DNA of 64,000 nucleotides from an uncultured Pelagibacteraceae bacterium (lineage in GTDB: Bacteria > Pseudomonadota > Alphaproteobacteria > Pelagibacterales > Pelagibacteraceae), in NCBI GenBank assembly GCA_902624535.1, contig CACNYF010000003.1, positions 1 through 64,000 of the forward strand, given 5' to 3'. Positions 6,870 to 15,188 of this stretch are shown piece after piece. Each line of letters begins with the position of its first letter. Position 1 is the stretch's first letter. Made by a program: the position numbers and the translations under genes. The notes beneath the pieces are model-generated. The model was given only the letters and a program-made list of their open reading frames with translations, was not told the DNA's origin and made no database searches.

Positions 6870-7397
6870 TCAGTGGCCTGGAAAATCTAATAAGTTTTCT
6901 ACTTTATAACCTTTTTTTAAAAGATTATCTGTTCCACCGAGATCAAATAAATTAATTACAAATATAAATCCAGCTACATTACTTTTAGAAATTTCAATCA
7001 GTTTTGCTGCAGCTTCTGCTGTGCCTCCAGTTGCAATTAAATCATCAATAATTAATATATTTTCATTTTCATCAAATGAATCTTTATGTACTTCAATAGT
7101 TGCTGTTCCGTATTCTAATTCAAAATCAACAGAATGGACTTCAGCAGGAAGTTTATTTTTTTTTCTTAGCATTATAAAGGGCTTGTCTAAAATATATGAA
7201 ATTGCTGAAGCAAAAACAAACCCTCTAGATTCTACAGCTGCTATTTTATCAAATTTGAATTTTTTTGATCTTTCCACTATTTGATTAATACATTCTTTGA
7301 ATGCTTTTTCATCTTTTATAAGTGTTGTAATATCTCTAAATAAAATTCCTTTTTTAGGGTAATCTTGAATTGACCTAATATGTTCTTTTAAATCCAT
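6870..7397 (-). CDS. apt: Adenine phosphoribosyltransferase
   Basis: The enzyme joins adenine to PRPP to give AMP in the cytoplasm. The 175-residue protein has the family start IRSIQDYPKKGILFRDIT, the AVESRGFVF segment and the PRPP-binding loop NILIIDDLIATGGTAEAA. Its stop codon abuts the CCA end of the tRNA on the opposite strand. It diverges from mtnP across a 28-base gap, so both share a promoter region. The pairing makes sense, since MtnP releases adenine from methylthioadenosine and Apt recovers it. Confidence 0.95.
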   Translation of the reverse strand: MDLKEHIRSIQDYPKKGILFRDITTLIKDEKAFKECINQIVERSKKFKFDKIAAVESRGFVFASAISYILDKPFIMLRKKNKLPAEVHSVDFELEYGTATIEVHKDSFDENENILIIDDLIATGGTAEAAAKLIEISKSNVAGFIFVINLFDLGGTDNLLKKGYKVENLLDFPGH

Positions 7398-7425
7398 TAA
7401 TCTTAAATATAATCTAAATAAATAT

Positions 7426-8298
7426 ATGGCAAATAATAAATTAGCAATTATAGGTGGGAGTGGTTTATATGACGTTGAAGAGTTTAAAGATAGAGAAACT
7501 CTTGATTTAAATACTCCGTGGGGAAAACCCTCGGACTTAATATTAAAGGCAAATTATAATAATAAAGAGATTTATTTTCTGCCAAGACATGGAAAAGGAC
7601 ATTTCATATCCCCATCAAAAATAAATTTTAGAGCTAACATTGATGCTCTTAAACAACTTGGTATTACTGATATAGTTTCTGTTTCAGCCGTAGGATCTTT
7701 AAAGGAAGATTTGCCTCCAGGAAAATTTGTAATTGTTGATCAGTTTATAGATAGAACTTTTGCTCGGAATAAAACCTTTTTTGATGATGAAATTGTAGCT
7801 CATGTATCAATGGCCCACCCAACTTCAATTGGTCTGATGAAAGCTTGTGAAGATGCTATTAAAAAAGAAAATATTCCATTTCAAATGGGTGGAACTTATG
7901 TTGTAATGGAAGGTCCACAATTCTCTACATTAGCAGAGTCAAATCTATATAGATCATGGAAAGCGGATGTTATTGGAATGACAAATATGCCAGAGGCTAA
8001 ACTAGCAAGAGAAGCTGAAATCAGATATGCTTCGGTTTCTATGGTAACAGACTATGATTGCTGGCATCCAGATCATGAAAATGTTGACGTTCAACAAGTT
8101 ATAAAAGTACTTTTGGATAATGCAGCGAAAGCAAAAAATATGATTAAAAACTTGATAGAGAACTTTCAAAATCATATTGATCCAAATGATCCAACTAATA
8201 ATTGTTTAGATGTAGCAATAATTACGGCTCCAGAAAAAAGAACTCAAAAAACTAAAGATAAATTAAAAACAATTGCAGGTAGGGTACTTAATAATTGA
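7426..8298 (+). CDS. mtnP: S-methyl-5'-thioadenosine phosphorylase
   Basis: MtnP splits methylthioadenosine with phosphate into adenine and 5-methylthioribose-1-phosphate. The 290-residue product has the phosphate-binding start IIGGSGLYD, the FLPRHGKGHFISPSKINFRANI stretch and the GTYVVMEGPQFSTLAES and IGMTNMPEAKLAREAEI motifs of the MTA branch. MTNMPEA with a following conserved aspartate (TDYDCW) fits adenosine-type rather than guanosine-type substrates. It overlaps or abuts mtnA and together they form the first two steps of methylthioadenosine salvage. 5'-Deoxyadenosine is a likely second substrate by family precedent. Confidence 0.94.
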   Translation: MANNKLAIIGGSGLYDVEEFKDRETLDLNTPWGKPSDLILKANYNNKEIYFLPRHGKGHFISPSKINFRANIDALKQLGITDIVSVSAVGSLKEDLPPGKFVIVDQFIDRTFARNKTFFDDEIVAHVSMAHPTSIGLMKACEDAIKKENIPFQMGGTYVVMEGPQFSTLAESNLYRSWKADVIGMTNMPEAKLAREAEIRYASVSMVTDYDCWHPDHENVDVQQVIKVLLDNAAKAKNMIKNLIENFQNHIDPNDPTNNCLDVAIITAPEKRTQKTKDKLKTIAGRVLNN

Positions 8299-8303
8299 AA
8301 ATA

Positions 8304-9383
8304 ATGAAAATTAATGGTGTTGAATATAAAACAATCTGGTTTGATGAAGAAAAACAAGTTGTAAAAATAATAGATCAAACAAAGCTTCCACATAAATTTA
8401 TAATAAAAGAATTAAGTTCAGTTAAAGACGCGATAAATGCTATAAAAACAATGGAAGTGAGAGGTGCTCCATTAATCGGAGGTACAGCTGCATTTGGATT
8501 AGTTCTAGCTATAAAAGAAAATAATAGTTTAGATTTTATAAAAAAAAGTTCAGAAGAATTAGTTGCATCTAGACCAACAGCAATAAATCTTCAGTGGGCA
8601 GTTCATAGAATGAATAACAAATTGTCATTTGTTGAAACTGGAGATTTATTTAATGTTGCACTCAATGAAGCTAAAGAAATTTGTAAAGAAGACGAGGGCT
8701 TTTGTGAAAGTATTGGTAAAAATGGACTAAATATTATTGAAGACATATATAATAAAAAGAAAGATACCGTAAATATTCTAACACATTGTAATGCTGGTTG
8801 GTTAGCTACTATAGATTGGGGAACAGCAACTTCGCCTATTTATCATGCACATAAAAAAGGAATACCAATACATGTTTGGGTAGATGAGACTAGACCAAGA
8901 AATCAAGGTGCGAACCTTACATCATATGAACTTAATGAAGAGGAAATTTCAAATACAATTATAGCAGATAATACTGGTGGAATTTTAATGCAGAGGGGAC
9001 AGGTTGATATGTGTATTGTTGGAACAGATAGAACATTATCTAACGGAGATGTGTGTAATAAAATTGGAACATATTTAAAAGCTCTTGCAGCACATGATAA
9101 TAAAGTGCCCTTTTATGTTGCTCTACCTAGTTCGACAATAGATTGGAATTTAAAAAACTCAAAAGATATTCCAATAGAAGAAAGAGATCCAAGAGAACTT
9201 TCTCATGTGGATGGAATTAACAAAGATAATATAGTTGATAAAGTTTTAATATATCCTGAAAAAAGTAAATCATTAAATTTAGCCTTTGATGTAACACCTG
9301 CTAAATATGTAACTGCGTTAATAACTGAAAAAGGAGTTTGTAATGCTTCAACTGAAGGATTAGAAAACTTATTTAAGAAATAA
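8304..9383 (+). CDS. mtnA: Methylthioribose-1-phosphate isomerase
   Basis: MtnA converts methylthioribose-1-phosphate to methylthioribulose-1-phosphate. Recognisable are RGAPLIGGTAAFG, the active-site cysteine in THCNAGWLAT, and the catalytic aspartate in GTDRTLSNGD, all in family order. The tracked ORF begins at a TTG at 8295 overlapping the mtnP stop, but the ATG at 8304 gives the usual start MKINGVEYKT and is preferred. No mtnB, mtnC, mtnD or mtnE genes follow, so the product is not processed by the full methionine salvage route here; a class II aldolase gene lies 2.5 kb downstream. Confidence 0.94.
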   Translation: MKINGVEYKTIWFDEEKQVVKIIDQTKLPHKFIIKELSSVKDAINAIKTMEVRGAPLIGGTAAFGLVLAIKENNSLDFIKKSSEELVASRPTAINLQWAVHRMNNKLSFVETGDLFNVALNEAKEICKEDEGFCESIGKNGLNIIEDIYNKKKDTVNILTHCNAGWLATIDWGTATSPIYHAHKKGIPIHVWVDETRPRNQGANLTSYELNEEEISNTIIADNTGGILMQRGQVDMCIVGTDRTLSNGDVCNKIGTYLKALAAHDNKVPFYVALPSSTIDWNLKNSKDIPIEERDPRELSHVDGINKDNIVDKVLIYPEKSKSLNLAFDVTPAKYVTALITEKGVCNASTEGLENLFKK

Positions 9384-10473
9384 CTTTTGACAATATTAAA
9401 CCATCAAGTGGTTTTGGATGAAACCAAGTGGATTTTTGAGGCATATACTTTTTCTTCTCAGCAAATGACATTACTTGTAAAAGATTTGTAGGATTTAATT
9501 TAAATGCAACATTAAATTTGCCTGAATTAACAAGTTTTTTTAATATATCATCTCCTTTAATACCAGATACATAATTTATATTTTTTTTATTTTTTAAAAT
9601 TTTATCGATAATAAATTTTTTAAGAATAGTAATATTTAAATCTTTAGATTTTTTTAGGTATTTAATAATATACCATGTATTATTTATATACATTCCAATT
9701 TCATTTTTTTTTAGTTTTTTAGTTTTCTTTATTTTAACAGAAAAAGATTTTGAAATTATATTATGTATTTGTTTAAAACTTAAATTTGATTTTACAACTC
9801 TGTTGTAATCTAATATTTCAACTTGCTTATCTGGAAAAGCTACAATCATAGGTGAAATTTTTTCTTTACTTTTTAACATCGCTTGAAGTCTATGATGTCC
9901 ATCACAAATGTATATTTTGTTAATTTTATTTAAATATTTTTGTACTTTAAACTGTTTATCTTTATCTTCAATTACCCATAATTCATGTCTACATTTATCA
10001 TTTGAAATAAATTTATAATTAGGTTTTGATTTAAAAAGTTTTCTTAACTTTGATAAAGATAATTTATTTAATTTATATGTAGTATATATTGGACTAATTT
10101 GTGTGTTAAATCTTATTAATTGCTGTTTTCTTTTCCTTATTCTATCAGGAAATGTCTCTTCATGTCCTAAAATCTTTTTGTCGTCATAATTTTTTAAATT
10201 TATTTTACCTACTATTCCTAACAAGCATTTTTTTTGAAATGTAATTCTGTAAAGATAATAGTTATTTTTTTTATCTTGAAATATGATTTTGTTTTTCTTT
10301 AATTTTTTAAGTATTTTATTTGCGTAAGATATATTTGGATTATTTAAAATATTAAGAAAGTTTTTGTCTTTGCTAAATTTAAAATTATTTAAGTAACTTA
10401 TATTTGGTGATGAGATTTTTTTAGCAAACTTAACCTGTGGTCTTATTCCTCTAAATGGTGTTATGAGGTTCAA
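9373..10473 (-). CDS. DUF1015 family protein
   Basis: A 366-residue cytoplasmic protein beginning ITPFRGIRPQVKFAKK, as in the DUF1015 family, with the hallmark YICDGHHRLQAML in the middle. The DGHHR signature also occurs in ParB/sulfiredoxin-type free-serine kinases, so a small-molecule kinase role is conceivable but unproven. It ends in an 11-base overlap with mtnA (convergent) and starts 5 bases after the stop of the TrpB2 gene on the same strand, so the two probably form an operon. The sequence is extremely lysine- and asparagine-rich. Confidence 0.75.
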   Translation of the reverse strand: MNLITPFRGIRPQVKFAKKISSPNISYLNNFKFSKDKNFLNILNNPNISYANKILKKLKKNKIIFQDKKNNYYLYRITFQKKCLLGIVGKINLKNYDDKKILGHEETFPDRIRKRKQQLIRFNTQISPIYTTYKLNKLSLSKLRKLFKSKPNYKFISNDKCRHELWVIEDKDKQFKVQKYLNKINKIYICDGHHRLQAMLKSKEKISPMIVAFPDKQVEILDYNRVVKSNLSFKQIHNIISKSFSVKIKKTKKLKKNEIGMYINNTWYIIKYLKKSKDLNITILKKFIIDKILKNKKNINYVSGIKGDDILKKLVNSGKFNVAFKLNPTNLLQVMSFAEKKKYMPQKSTWFHPKPLDGLILSKVIS

Positions 10474-10478
10474 AATAA

Positions 10479-11840
10479 TTATGCGATTTTCGGCAATTCC
10501 TCAAGAGCCTTATCCATACTTCCTTTATCAAATTTATCTTCTGCTAAATTTCCCTCGAAGTAATCTCCGTATGCTTTCATATCAAAATGACCATGACCAC
10601 ATAAGTTGAATAAAATTGTTTTAGACTCTCCATTTTTCTTACATTCCAAAGCAGCATCTATAGCTCCCTTAACAGCGTGAGTAGCCTCTGGTGCTGGAAC
10701 AATTCCCTCTGTTCTAGCAAAATTAACACCAGCTTCAAAACATTCTTTTTGACCATAAGCTTTAGCTTCAAGAGCATTTATTTCTTTTAAATGACTAACT
10801 AAAGGAGCCATACCATGATATCTTAAACCTCCAGAGTGTGTTGCTGGCGGAATAAATTGAGACCCAAGTGTATGCATTTTCACTAATGGTGTTAATTTAC
10901 CAGTATCACCAAAATCATATACATATTTACCCTCAGTTAAAGTAGGGCATGACTTAGGTTCACAAGCAATCACTCTTGTTTTTTTACCTTCTCTAAAATT
11001 TTTACCTAAAAATGGATTTGCTAAACCTGAAAAATTACTTCCTCCACCTGTGCAACCAACTAAAATGTCAGGATAATCGTCAGCCATTTCCATTTGTAAC
11101 AATGCTTCATTACCAACAATAGTTTGGTGCATTAAGACGTGATTTAATACACTCCCTAATGCATATTTTGTATCTGGGTTTTTTGCTGCCATTTCAACTG
11201 CTTCAGATATTGCAATACCTAAACTACCAGTGTTATCTGGATTTTTAGCTAAAATTGCCTTCCCACTATCTGTTTCATTAGATGGACTAGCAACACATCT
11301 TGCTCCGTATGTTTGCATAACAAGTTTTCTATAAGGTTTTTGTTCAAAACTTACTTTCACCATGTAGACGTCTAATTCAATTCCAAATAATTTACATGCA
11401 AAAGCTAATGAAGTTCCCCACTGTCCGGCGCCAGTCTCAGTAGTTATTTTTTTAGTACCTTCTTCTTTGTTATAGAAAGCTTGCGCTACTGCAGTGTTTG
11501 GTTTGTGACTGCCAGATGGACTAACACCTTCATATTTATAATAAATTTTTGCTGGTGTATCTAAATGCTTTTCTAATTTTCTTGCTCGGTATAATGGAGA
11601 TGGTCTCCACTGTTTATAAATTTGTCTTACTGGATCAGGAATTTCTATTTCTCTATCTTGAGAAACTTCTTGACCAATTAAAGCCATAGGAAACAACGGA
11701 GCTAAATCATCAGGGCCAATAGGTTTTAAAGTACCCGGATGAAGAGGTGGTTCCATTGGTTTTGGTAAATCAGCAGCAATATTATACCAAGTTTTAGGCA
11801 TTTTGCTTTCATCAAGAAAATATTTTATTGTATCTGACAT
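10479..11840 (-). CDS. TrpB2-type tryptophan synthase beta-like PLP enzyme
   Basis: The 453-residue protein is longer than classical TrpB (about 400) and starts with the TrpB2-type region (PKTWYNIAADLP, PPLHPGTLKPIGP). The PLP lysine is Lys113 in SPSGSHKPNTA and the phosphate loop is GCTGGGSNFSG. TrpB2 proteins condense indole with serine or act on related substrates without a strict need for TrpA. No trpA, trpC or trpF gene is nearby, so this is probably the free-standing, indole-salvaging type. It lies upstream of the DUF1015 gene and diverges from the aldolase gene; why the pair sits inside the methylthioadenosine cluster is unclear. Confidence 0.88.
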   Translation of the reverse strand: MSDTIKYFLDESKMPKTWYNIAADLPKPMEPPLHPGTLKPIGPDDLAPLFPMALIGQEVSQDREIEIPDPVRQIYKQWRPSPLYRARKLEKHLDTPAKIYYKYEGVSPSGSHKPNTAVAQAFYNKEEGTKKITTETGAGQWGTSLAFACKLFGIELDVYMVKVSFEQKPYRKLVMQTYGARCVASPSNETDSGKAILAKNPDNTGSLGIAISEAVEMAAKNPDTKYALGSVLNHVLMHQTIVGNEALLQMEMADDYPDILVGCTGGGSNFSGLANPFLGKNFREGKKTRVIACEPKSCPTLTEGKYVYDFGDTGKLTPLVKMHTLGSQFIPPATHSGGLRYHGMAPLVSHLKEINALEAKAYGQKECFEAGVNFARTEGIVPAPEATHAVKGAIDAALECKKNGESKTILFNLCGHGHFDMKAYGDYFEGNLAEDKFDKGSMDKALEELPKIA

Positions 11841-11894
11841 TTTTTTTTTAATATAGTTTGATCTTTATCAAAATTAAAATCAAGCATTTATTTA

Positions 11895-12524
11895 ATGAGA
11901 GCTATAAAAAAAAATATAATAAAATACTCAAAAAAGTTAAATAAAATTGGATTATCTACTCTAAGATCTGGTAATATTTCAGTAAGAGTTGAAAATGGAT
12001 TTTATATTACCCCTTCAGGATTGAAGTATTCCTCATTAAAAACTAAAGATATTGTTTACGTTAAACTTGATGGAACATTTAACAAAAAACAAAAACCTTC
12101 ATCAGAATGGAGATTTCATCAAGATATTTATTTGAGAAAAAAAGATGCTAGAGCCATTGTTCATGCTCATTCTACTAATGCAACAGCTATATCGGTTCAT
12201 AATAAAAAGATACCAGCATTTCATTACATGGTAGCTTTAGCAGGAGGTCATGATATCAAATGCGCCAAATACGCAACTTTTGGAACAAGAGAGCTTTCCA
12301 AAAATATATTAAAAGCTTTAAAAAACAGAAAGGCTTGCCTAATTTCTAATCACGGTCAGATTGTATACGACAGTGACTTGCCTAAAGCTTTTGAATTGGC
12401 TGAAGAGGTTGAAAATCTTTCTTTACAGTATATAACCGCTTTAAAACTTGGAAAGCCAAAGATTCTTAGTGTAAAGAAAATACAAAAAGTTTTGGCTAAG
12501 GCTAAAAATTATAAAAGAGGTTAG
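11895..12524 (+). CDS. Class II aldolase (fuculose-phosphate aldolase / Ald2 type)
   Basis: A 209-residue zinc aldolase aligned to L-fuculose-phosphate aldolase with a constant shift of two: catalytic Glu71 and zinc ligands His90, His92 (VHAHST) and His153 (SNHGQ). GNISVR and TPSG are the phosphate-binding segments. Given mtnP and mtnA just upstream, the likely reaction is cleavage of 5-methylthioribulose-1-phosphate (or 5-deoxyribulose-1-phosphate) to DHAP and an aldehyde, as in the DHAP shunt known in other bacteria. MtnB dehydratase belongs to the same superfamily and is an alternative. The following speDE fusion starts four bases after its stop. Confidence 0.82.
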   Translation: MRAIKKNIIKYSKKLNKIGLSTLRSGNISVRVENGFYITPSGLKYSSLKTKDIVYVKLDGTFNKKQKPSSEWRFHQDIYLRKKDARAIVHAHSTNATAISVHNKKIPAFHYMVALAGGHDIKCAKYATFGTRELSKNILKALKNRKACLISNHGQIVYDSDLPKAFELAEEVENLSLQYITALKLGKPKILSVKKIQKVLAKAKNYKRG

Positions 12525-12528
12525 TTTC

Positions 12529-13569
12529 ATGACTAAAGTAGGTGAACACATAACTCTAGACATCATTGGGACCAAAAAAGAATATGATCCATCTTTTTAC
12601 GAAAAGTTGGTTTATAAAATTGCAAAATTAGCAAAAGTAACAGTTTTAAAAATATCAAAATATAAATTTGAGCCCCAAGGTTTTACATTGGTAGCTCTGT
12701 TAGCAGAAAGCCATATAAGCTTTCACACTTTCCCGGAAAATGAAATTATAAGCTTTGATTTTTTTACTTGTGGTAAAGTTTCACCATCAGTTGCTCTTAA
12801 AGTAATTAAAGAAGAAATAGAACACAAACAAATTATTATTAAGGAATTTAACAGAGATACGATTGATCTATATCATGATAACTATAGTTCACCAGGATTA
12901 AAAAAATCTTATGTTGTAAATAAAGTATTAGAAAATTTTAAATCCAAAGCAGGGCAATATATTGAAATATTAGATTTAGAACAGTTTGGAAAAGCTTTAT
13001 TTATTGATAATGAGATACAAGTTGCTGAGAGTGATGAACATTTATATAGCTCAACCTTTGTAAATTCTGGTCTTAATTTAAATTCAAACAAAGAGAAAGC
13101 CGCAATTATTGGTGGAGGTGATGGTGGTGTAGCAAGAGAATGTATTTCACAAAATTTTGGATTTATAGATTGGTATGAATTAGATCACGAGGTTGTTGAT
13201 GTGTGTGATAAACATTTAAGCAAGATAGGAGAAAAGGCTACAGAAAAAAATTCAGTTAAATGTGTTTGGGGTGATGCATTTGAGAGCATAAAATCGGTCA
13301 AAGATAATACATATGATCAAATCTTTGTTGATCTTAACGATGATCAATTTTGTATAGATTTGGCTGCAAAAAATATGTCATCTTTAGAAAGAATATTAAA
13401 ACCCAAAGGTGTAATTACTGCTCAAGTTGGAAGCCAAGATAAAAAACCAAAACAAGTCGAAAATTGGTTAAATGTTTTTAACAAAAATTTTGGAAATACA
13501 AAACTTTCAAGAGTTTACATACCGAGTTTTGATTGTTCATGGAATTTTTCCTCATCAATAAATCATTAA
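12529..13569 (+). CDS. Fused S-adenosylmethionine decarboxylase - spermidine synthase
   Basis: Two enzymes are joined in 346 residues. Residues 1-115 are a prokaryotic AdoMet decarboxylase with the self-cleavage site AE60-S61HIS, processing His66 and Cys81 (at T. maritima positions 63, 68 and 83 minus two). From about 116, after DTIDLYHDNYSSPG, comes an aminopropyltransferase with SAM-type GGGDGG (195-200), WYELDHEVVDV and the catalytic-site VDLNDD. The bifunctional protein would turn putrescine plus AdoMet into spermidine, releasing methylthioadenosine. After cleavage the pyruvoyl alpha chain stays fused to the synthase. It lies four bases from the aldolase gene, in the salvage cluster for its own by-product. 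Confidence 0.9.
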   Translation: MTKVGEHITLDIIGTKKEYDPSFYEKLVYKIAKLAKVTVLKISKYKFEPQGFTLVALLAESHISFHTFPENEIISFDFFTCGKVSPSVALKVIKEEIEHKQIIIKEFNRDTIDLYHDNYSSPGLKKSYVVNKVLENFKSKAGQYIEILDLEQFGKALFIDNEIQVAESDEHLYSSTFVNSGLNLNSNKEKAAIIGGGDGGVARECISQNFGFIDWYELDHEVVDVCDKHLSKIGEKATEKNSVKCVWGDAFESIKSVKDNTYDQIFVDLNDDQFCIDLAAKNMSSLERILKPKGVITAQVGSQDKKPKQVENWLNVFNKNFGNTKLSRVYIPSFDCSWNFSSSINH

Positions 13570-13628
13570 TTTTTCTTTTTAAATCAATAAATTTATGAAA
13601 TAATCTTCTTAAATTTTAGGAGGAAAAA

Positions 13629-14456
13629 ATGAAAAAATTTAAAGTATTGGGATTAGGTATTTTAATATCATCATTTCTAACAATTTCTTCAATTGCAGAT
13701 CAAATTAAAATTGGAACAGAAGGTGCATATCCGCCTTGGAATTCTAAAGACTCAGCAGGAAATTTGATTGGTTTTGAAGTCGAATTAGCAAATGAATTAT
13801 GTAAAATAATGAAACATGATTGCACTATTGTAGAGCAAGACTGGGACGGAATGATACCAGCTTTAGTTTCAAGGAAATTTGATGCTATAATGGCTGGAAT
13901 GTCAATAACTGGTGAGAGAATGAAAACAATAAACTTTTCTCAAGGTTATGCTGATGAAGTTGCATCATTAGCTGTTATGAAAGGATCAAAAAACGAAGGT
14001 CTTAAAACAATGTCAGCTATAAATTTATCTGACGTAAGTGCTGATGAACAAGCAACACTAGATGTTTTGACTAAAGCATTCAAAGGTAAAACTATTGGTG
14101 TGCAAACAGCAACAATCCACCAGAACTTTTTAGAGTCAGGTTTAATGGGTAATGTAAAAATTAGAACTTACAAAACTCAAGATGAAGTAAACTTAGATTT
14201 ATCTGCTGGTAGAATAGATGCAGCTTTAGCGGCAGCCGTTGCTTTTACTGACTATGCAGAAAAATCTGGTAAAGGAGTTGTATTGACTGGACCAACATTT
14301 GCAGGTGGAGATTTCGGTAATGGAGTTGGTGTAGGTATTAGAAAAGGTGACTCTAAACTTTTAAATGATTTTAATGCAGCAATTGATAAAGCTAGAGATG
14401 ACGGCATTATTAGTAAGCTTGCTATAAAACATTTTGGTTTTGACGCTTCTATGTAA
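13629..14456 (+). CDS. Amino-acid ABC transporter periplasmic binding protein
   Basis: A 275-residue family 3 solute-binding protein with a signal peptide (cleavage near SSIADQ) and the conserved IGTEGAYPPWNSKDSAGNLIGFEVELANELC start, followed by DGMIPALVSRKFDAIMAGMSIT. It most resembles the lysine/arginine/ornithine/histidine/octopine group, so a basic or polar amino acid is the likely ligand. A strong ribosome-binding site (AGGAGG, six bases before ATG) is unusual among genes here and suggests heavy expression. A hairpin separates it from the two permease genes. Basic amino acids could feed polyamine synthesis by the preceding gene, but that link is inference. Confidence 0.9.
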   Translation: MKKFKVLGLGILISSFLTISSIADQIKIGTEGAYPPWNSKDSAGNLIGFEVELANELCKIMKHDCTIVEQDWDGMIPALVSRKFDAIMAGMSITGERMKTINFSQGYADEVASLAVMKGSKNEGLKTMSAINLSDVSADEQATLDVLTKAFKGKTIGVQTATIHQNFLESGLMGNVKIRTYKTQDEVNLDLSAGRIDAALAAAVAFTDYAEKSGKGVVLTGPTFAGGDFGNGVGVGIRKGDSKLLNDFNAAIDKARDDGIISKLAIKHFGFDASM

Positions 14457-14469
14457 TAAATTATTTATG

Positions 14470-14489
14470 GGTGGCTATAATTAGCCACC
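14470..14489 (+). terminator. Hairpin between binding-protein and permease genes (ABC operon)
   Basis: GGTGGCTA and TAGCCACC form a perfect 8-bp stem with a TAAT loop, starting 13 bases after the binding-protein stop. The stem ends six bases before the ATG of the first permease, where its ribosome-binding site should be. No long T-run follows, so it would act as an mRNA-stabilising end for the upstream gene and a translational brake on the downstream one rather than a full terminator. Confidence 0.75.
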
Positions 14490-14495
14490 TATATT

Positions 14496-15188
14496 ATGGA
14501 ACTTCTGTATTTTGGTGATAAGGGTTGGGGAGACGAGTTATTCTTTGCAACCTTAATGACAATTGCGGTTTCAATAACCGCAATGGTAATTGGTTTTATA
14601 TTTGCCGCTTTATTTACTCCATTAAAATTATCTAATAATAAATTTCTTAACTCTATAGGCAATGCTTACACCACAGTTATTAGAGGTGTGCCTGAACTTC
14701 TTGTAATTTATTTATTTTTCTTTGGTGGAAGTGGAGCAATTATGTTTGTTGCTTCTATATTTGGATACAATGATTACATCGAAATTAATGCTTTTTTAAC
14801 TGGTTCATTTTCGATAGGGATAATATCGGGAGCATACTCGACTGAAGTTTTTAGAGGGGCCTTACAATCAATTGATAAGGGTCAGTTCGAAGCTGCAAAA
14901 GTTTTAGGTTTTAATAAAAATATATACTTCTTTAAAATTATTTTGCCTCAAATGCTAAGACTAGCAATACCAAACTTAAGCAATGTTTGGCAAATTACAT
15001 TAAAAGATACATCTCTCATATCAGTAACTGGTCTAGTTGAAATAATGAGACAATCCTATATTGCAGCTGGCTCGACTAGAGATCCATTATTTTTTTACTC
15101 ATTTGCGGCAGTTTTATACTTAATTCTCACATTTTTAAGTATGCAATTATTAAACAGATTAGAAATAAAATATAGCAAAGGTTATTAA
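14496..15188 (+). CDS. Amino-acid ABC transporter permease (HisQ/HisM type)
   Basis: A 230-residue inner-membrane permease with about five helices and the polar-amino-acid signature TVIRGVPELLVIYLFFFG near residues 60-80. The cytoplasmic EAA loop GQFEAAKVLGFNKNIYFFKIILPQMLRLAIP is in the usual place. Its start lies just after the hairpin described above. Its stop overlaps the start of the second permease by one base, as expected for an obligate heterodimer. Confidence 0.92.
   Translation: MELLYFGDKGWGDELFFATLMTIAVSITAMVIGFIFAALFTPLKLSNNKFLNSIGNAYTTVIRGVPELLVIYLFFFGGSGAIMFVASIFGYNDYIEINAFLTGSFSIGIISGAYSTEVFRGALQSIDKGQFEAAKVLGFNKNIYFFKIILPQMLRLAIPNLSNVWQITLKDTSLISVTGLVEIMRQSYIAAGSTRDPLFFYSFAAVLYLILTFLSMQLLNRLEIKYSKGY

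Noticed and set aside
7398-7425. Riboswitch in front of mtnP or apt
   Set aside because: The divergent gap is only 28 bases, too short for a known riboswitch fold.
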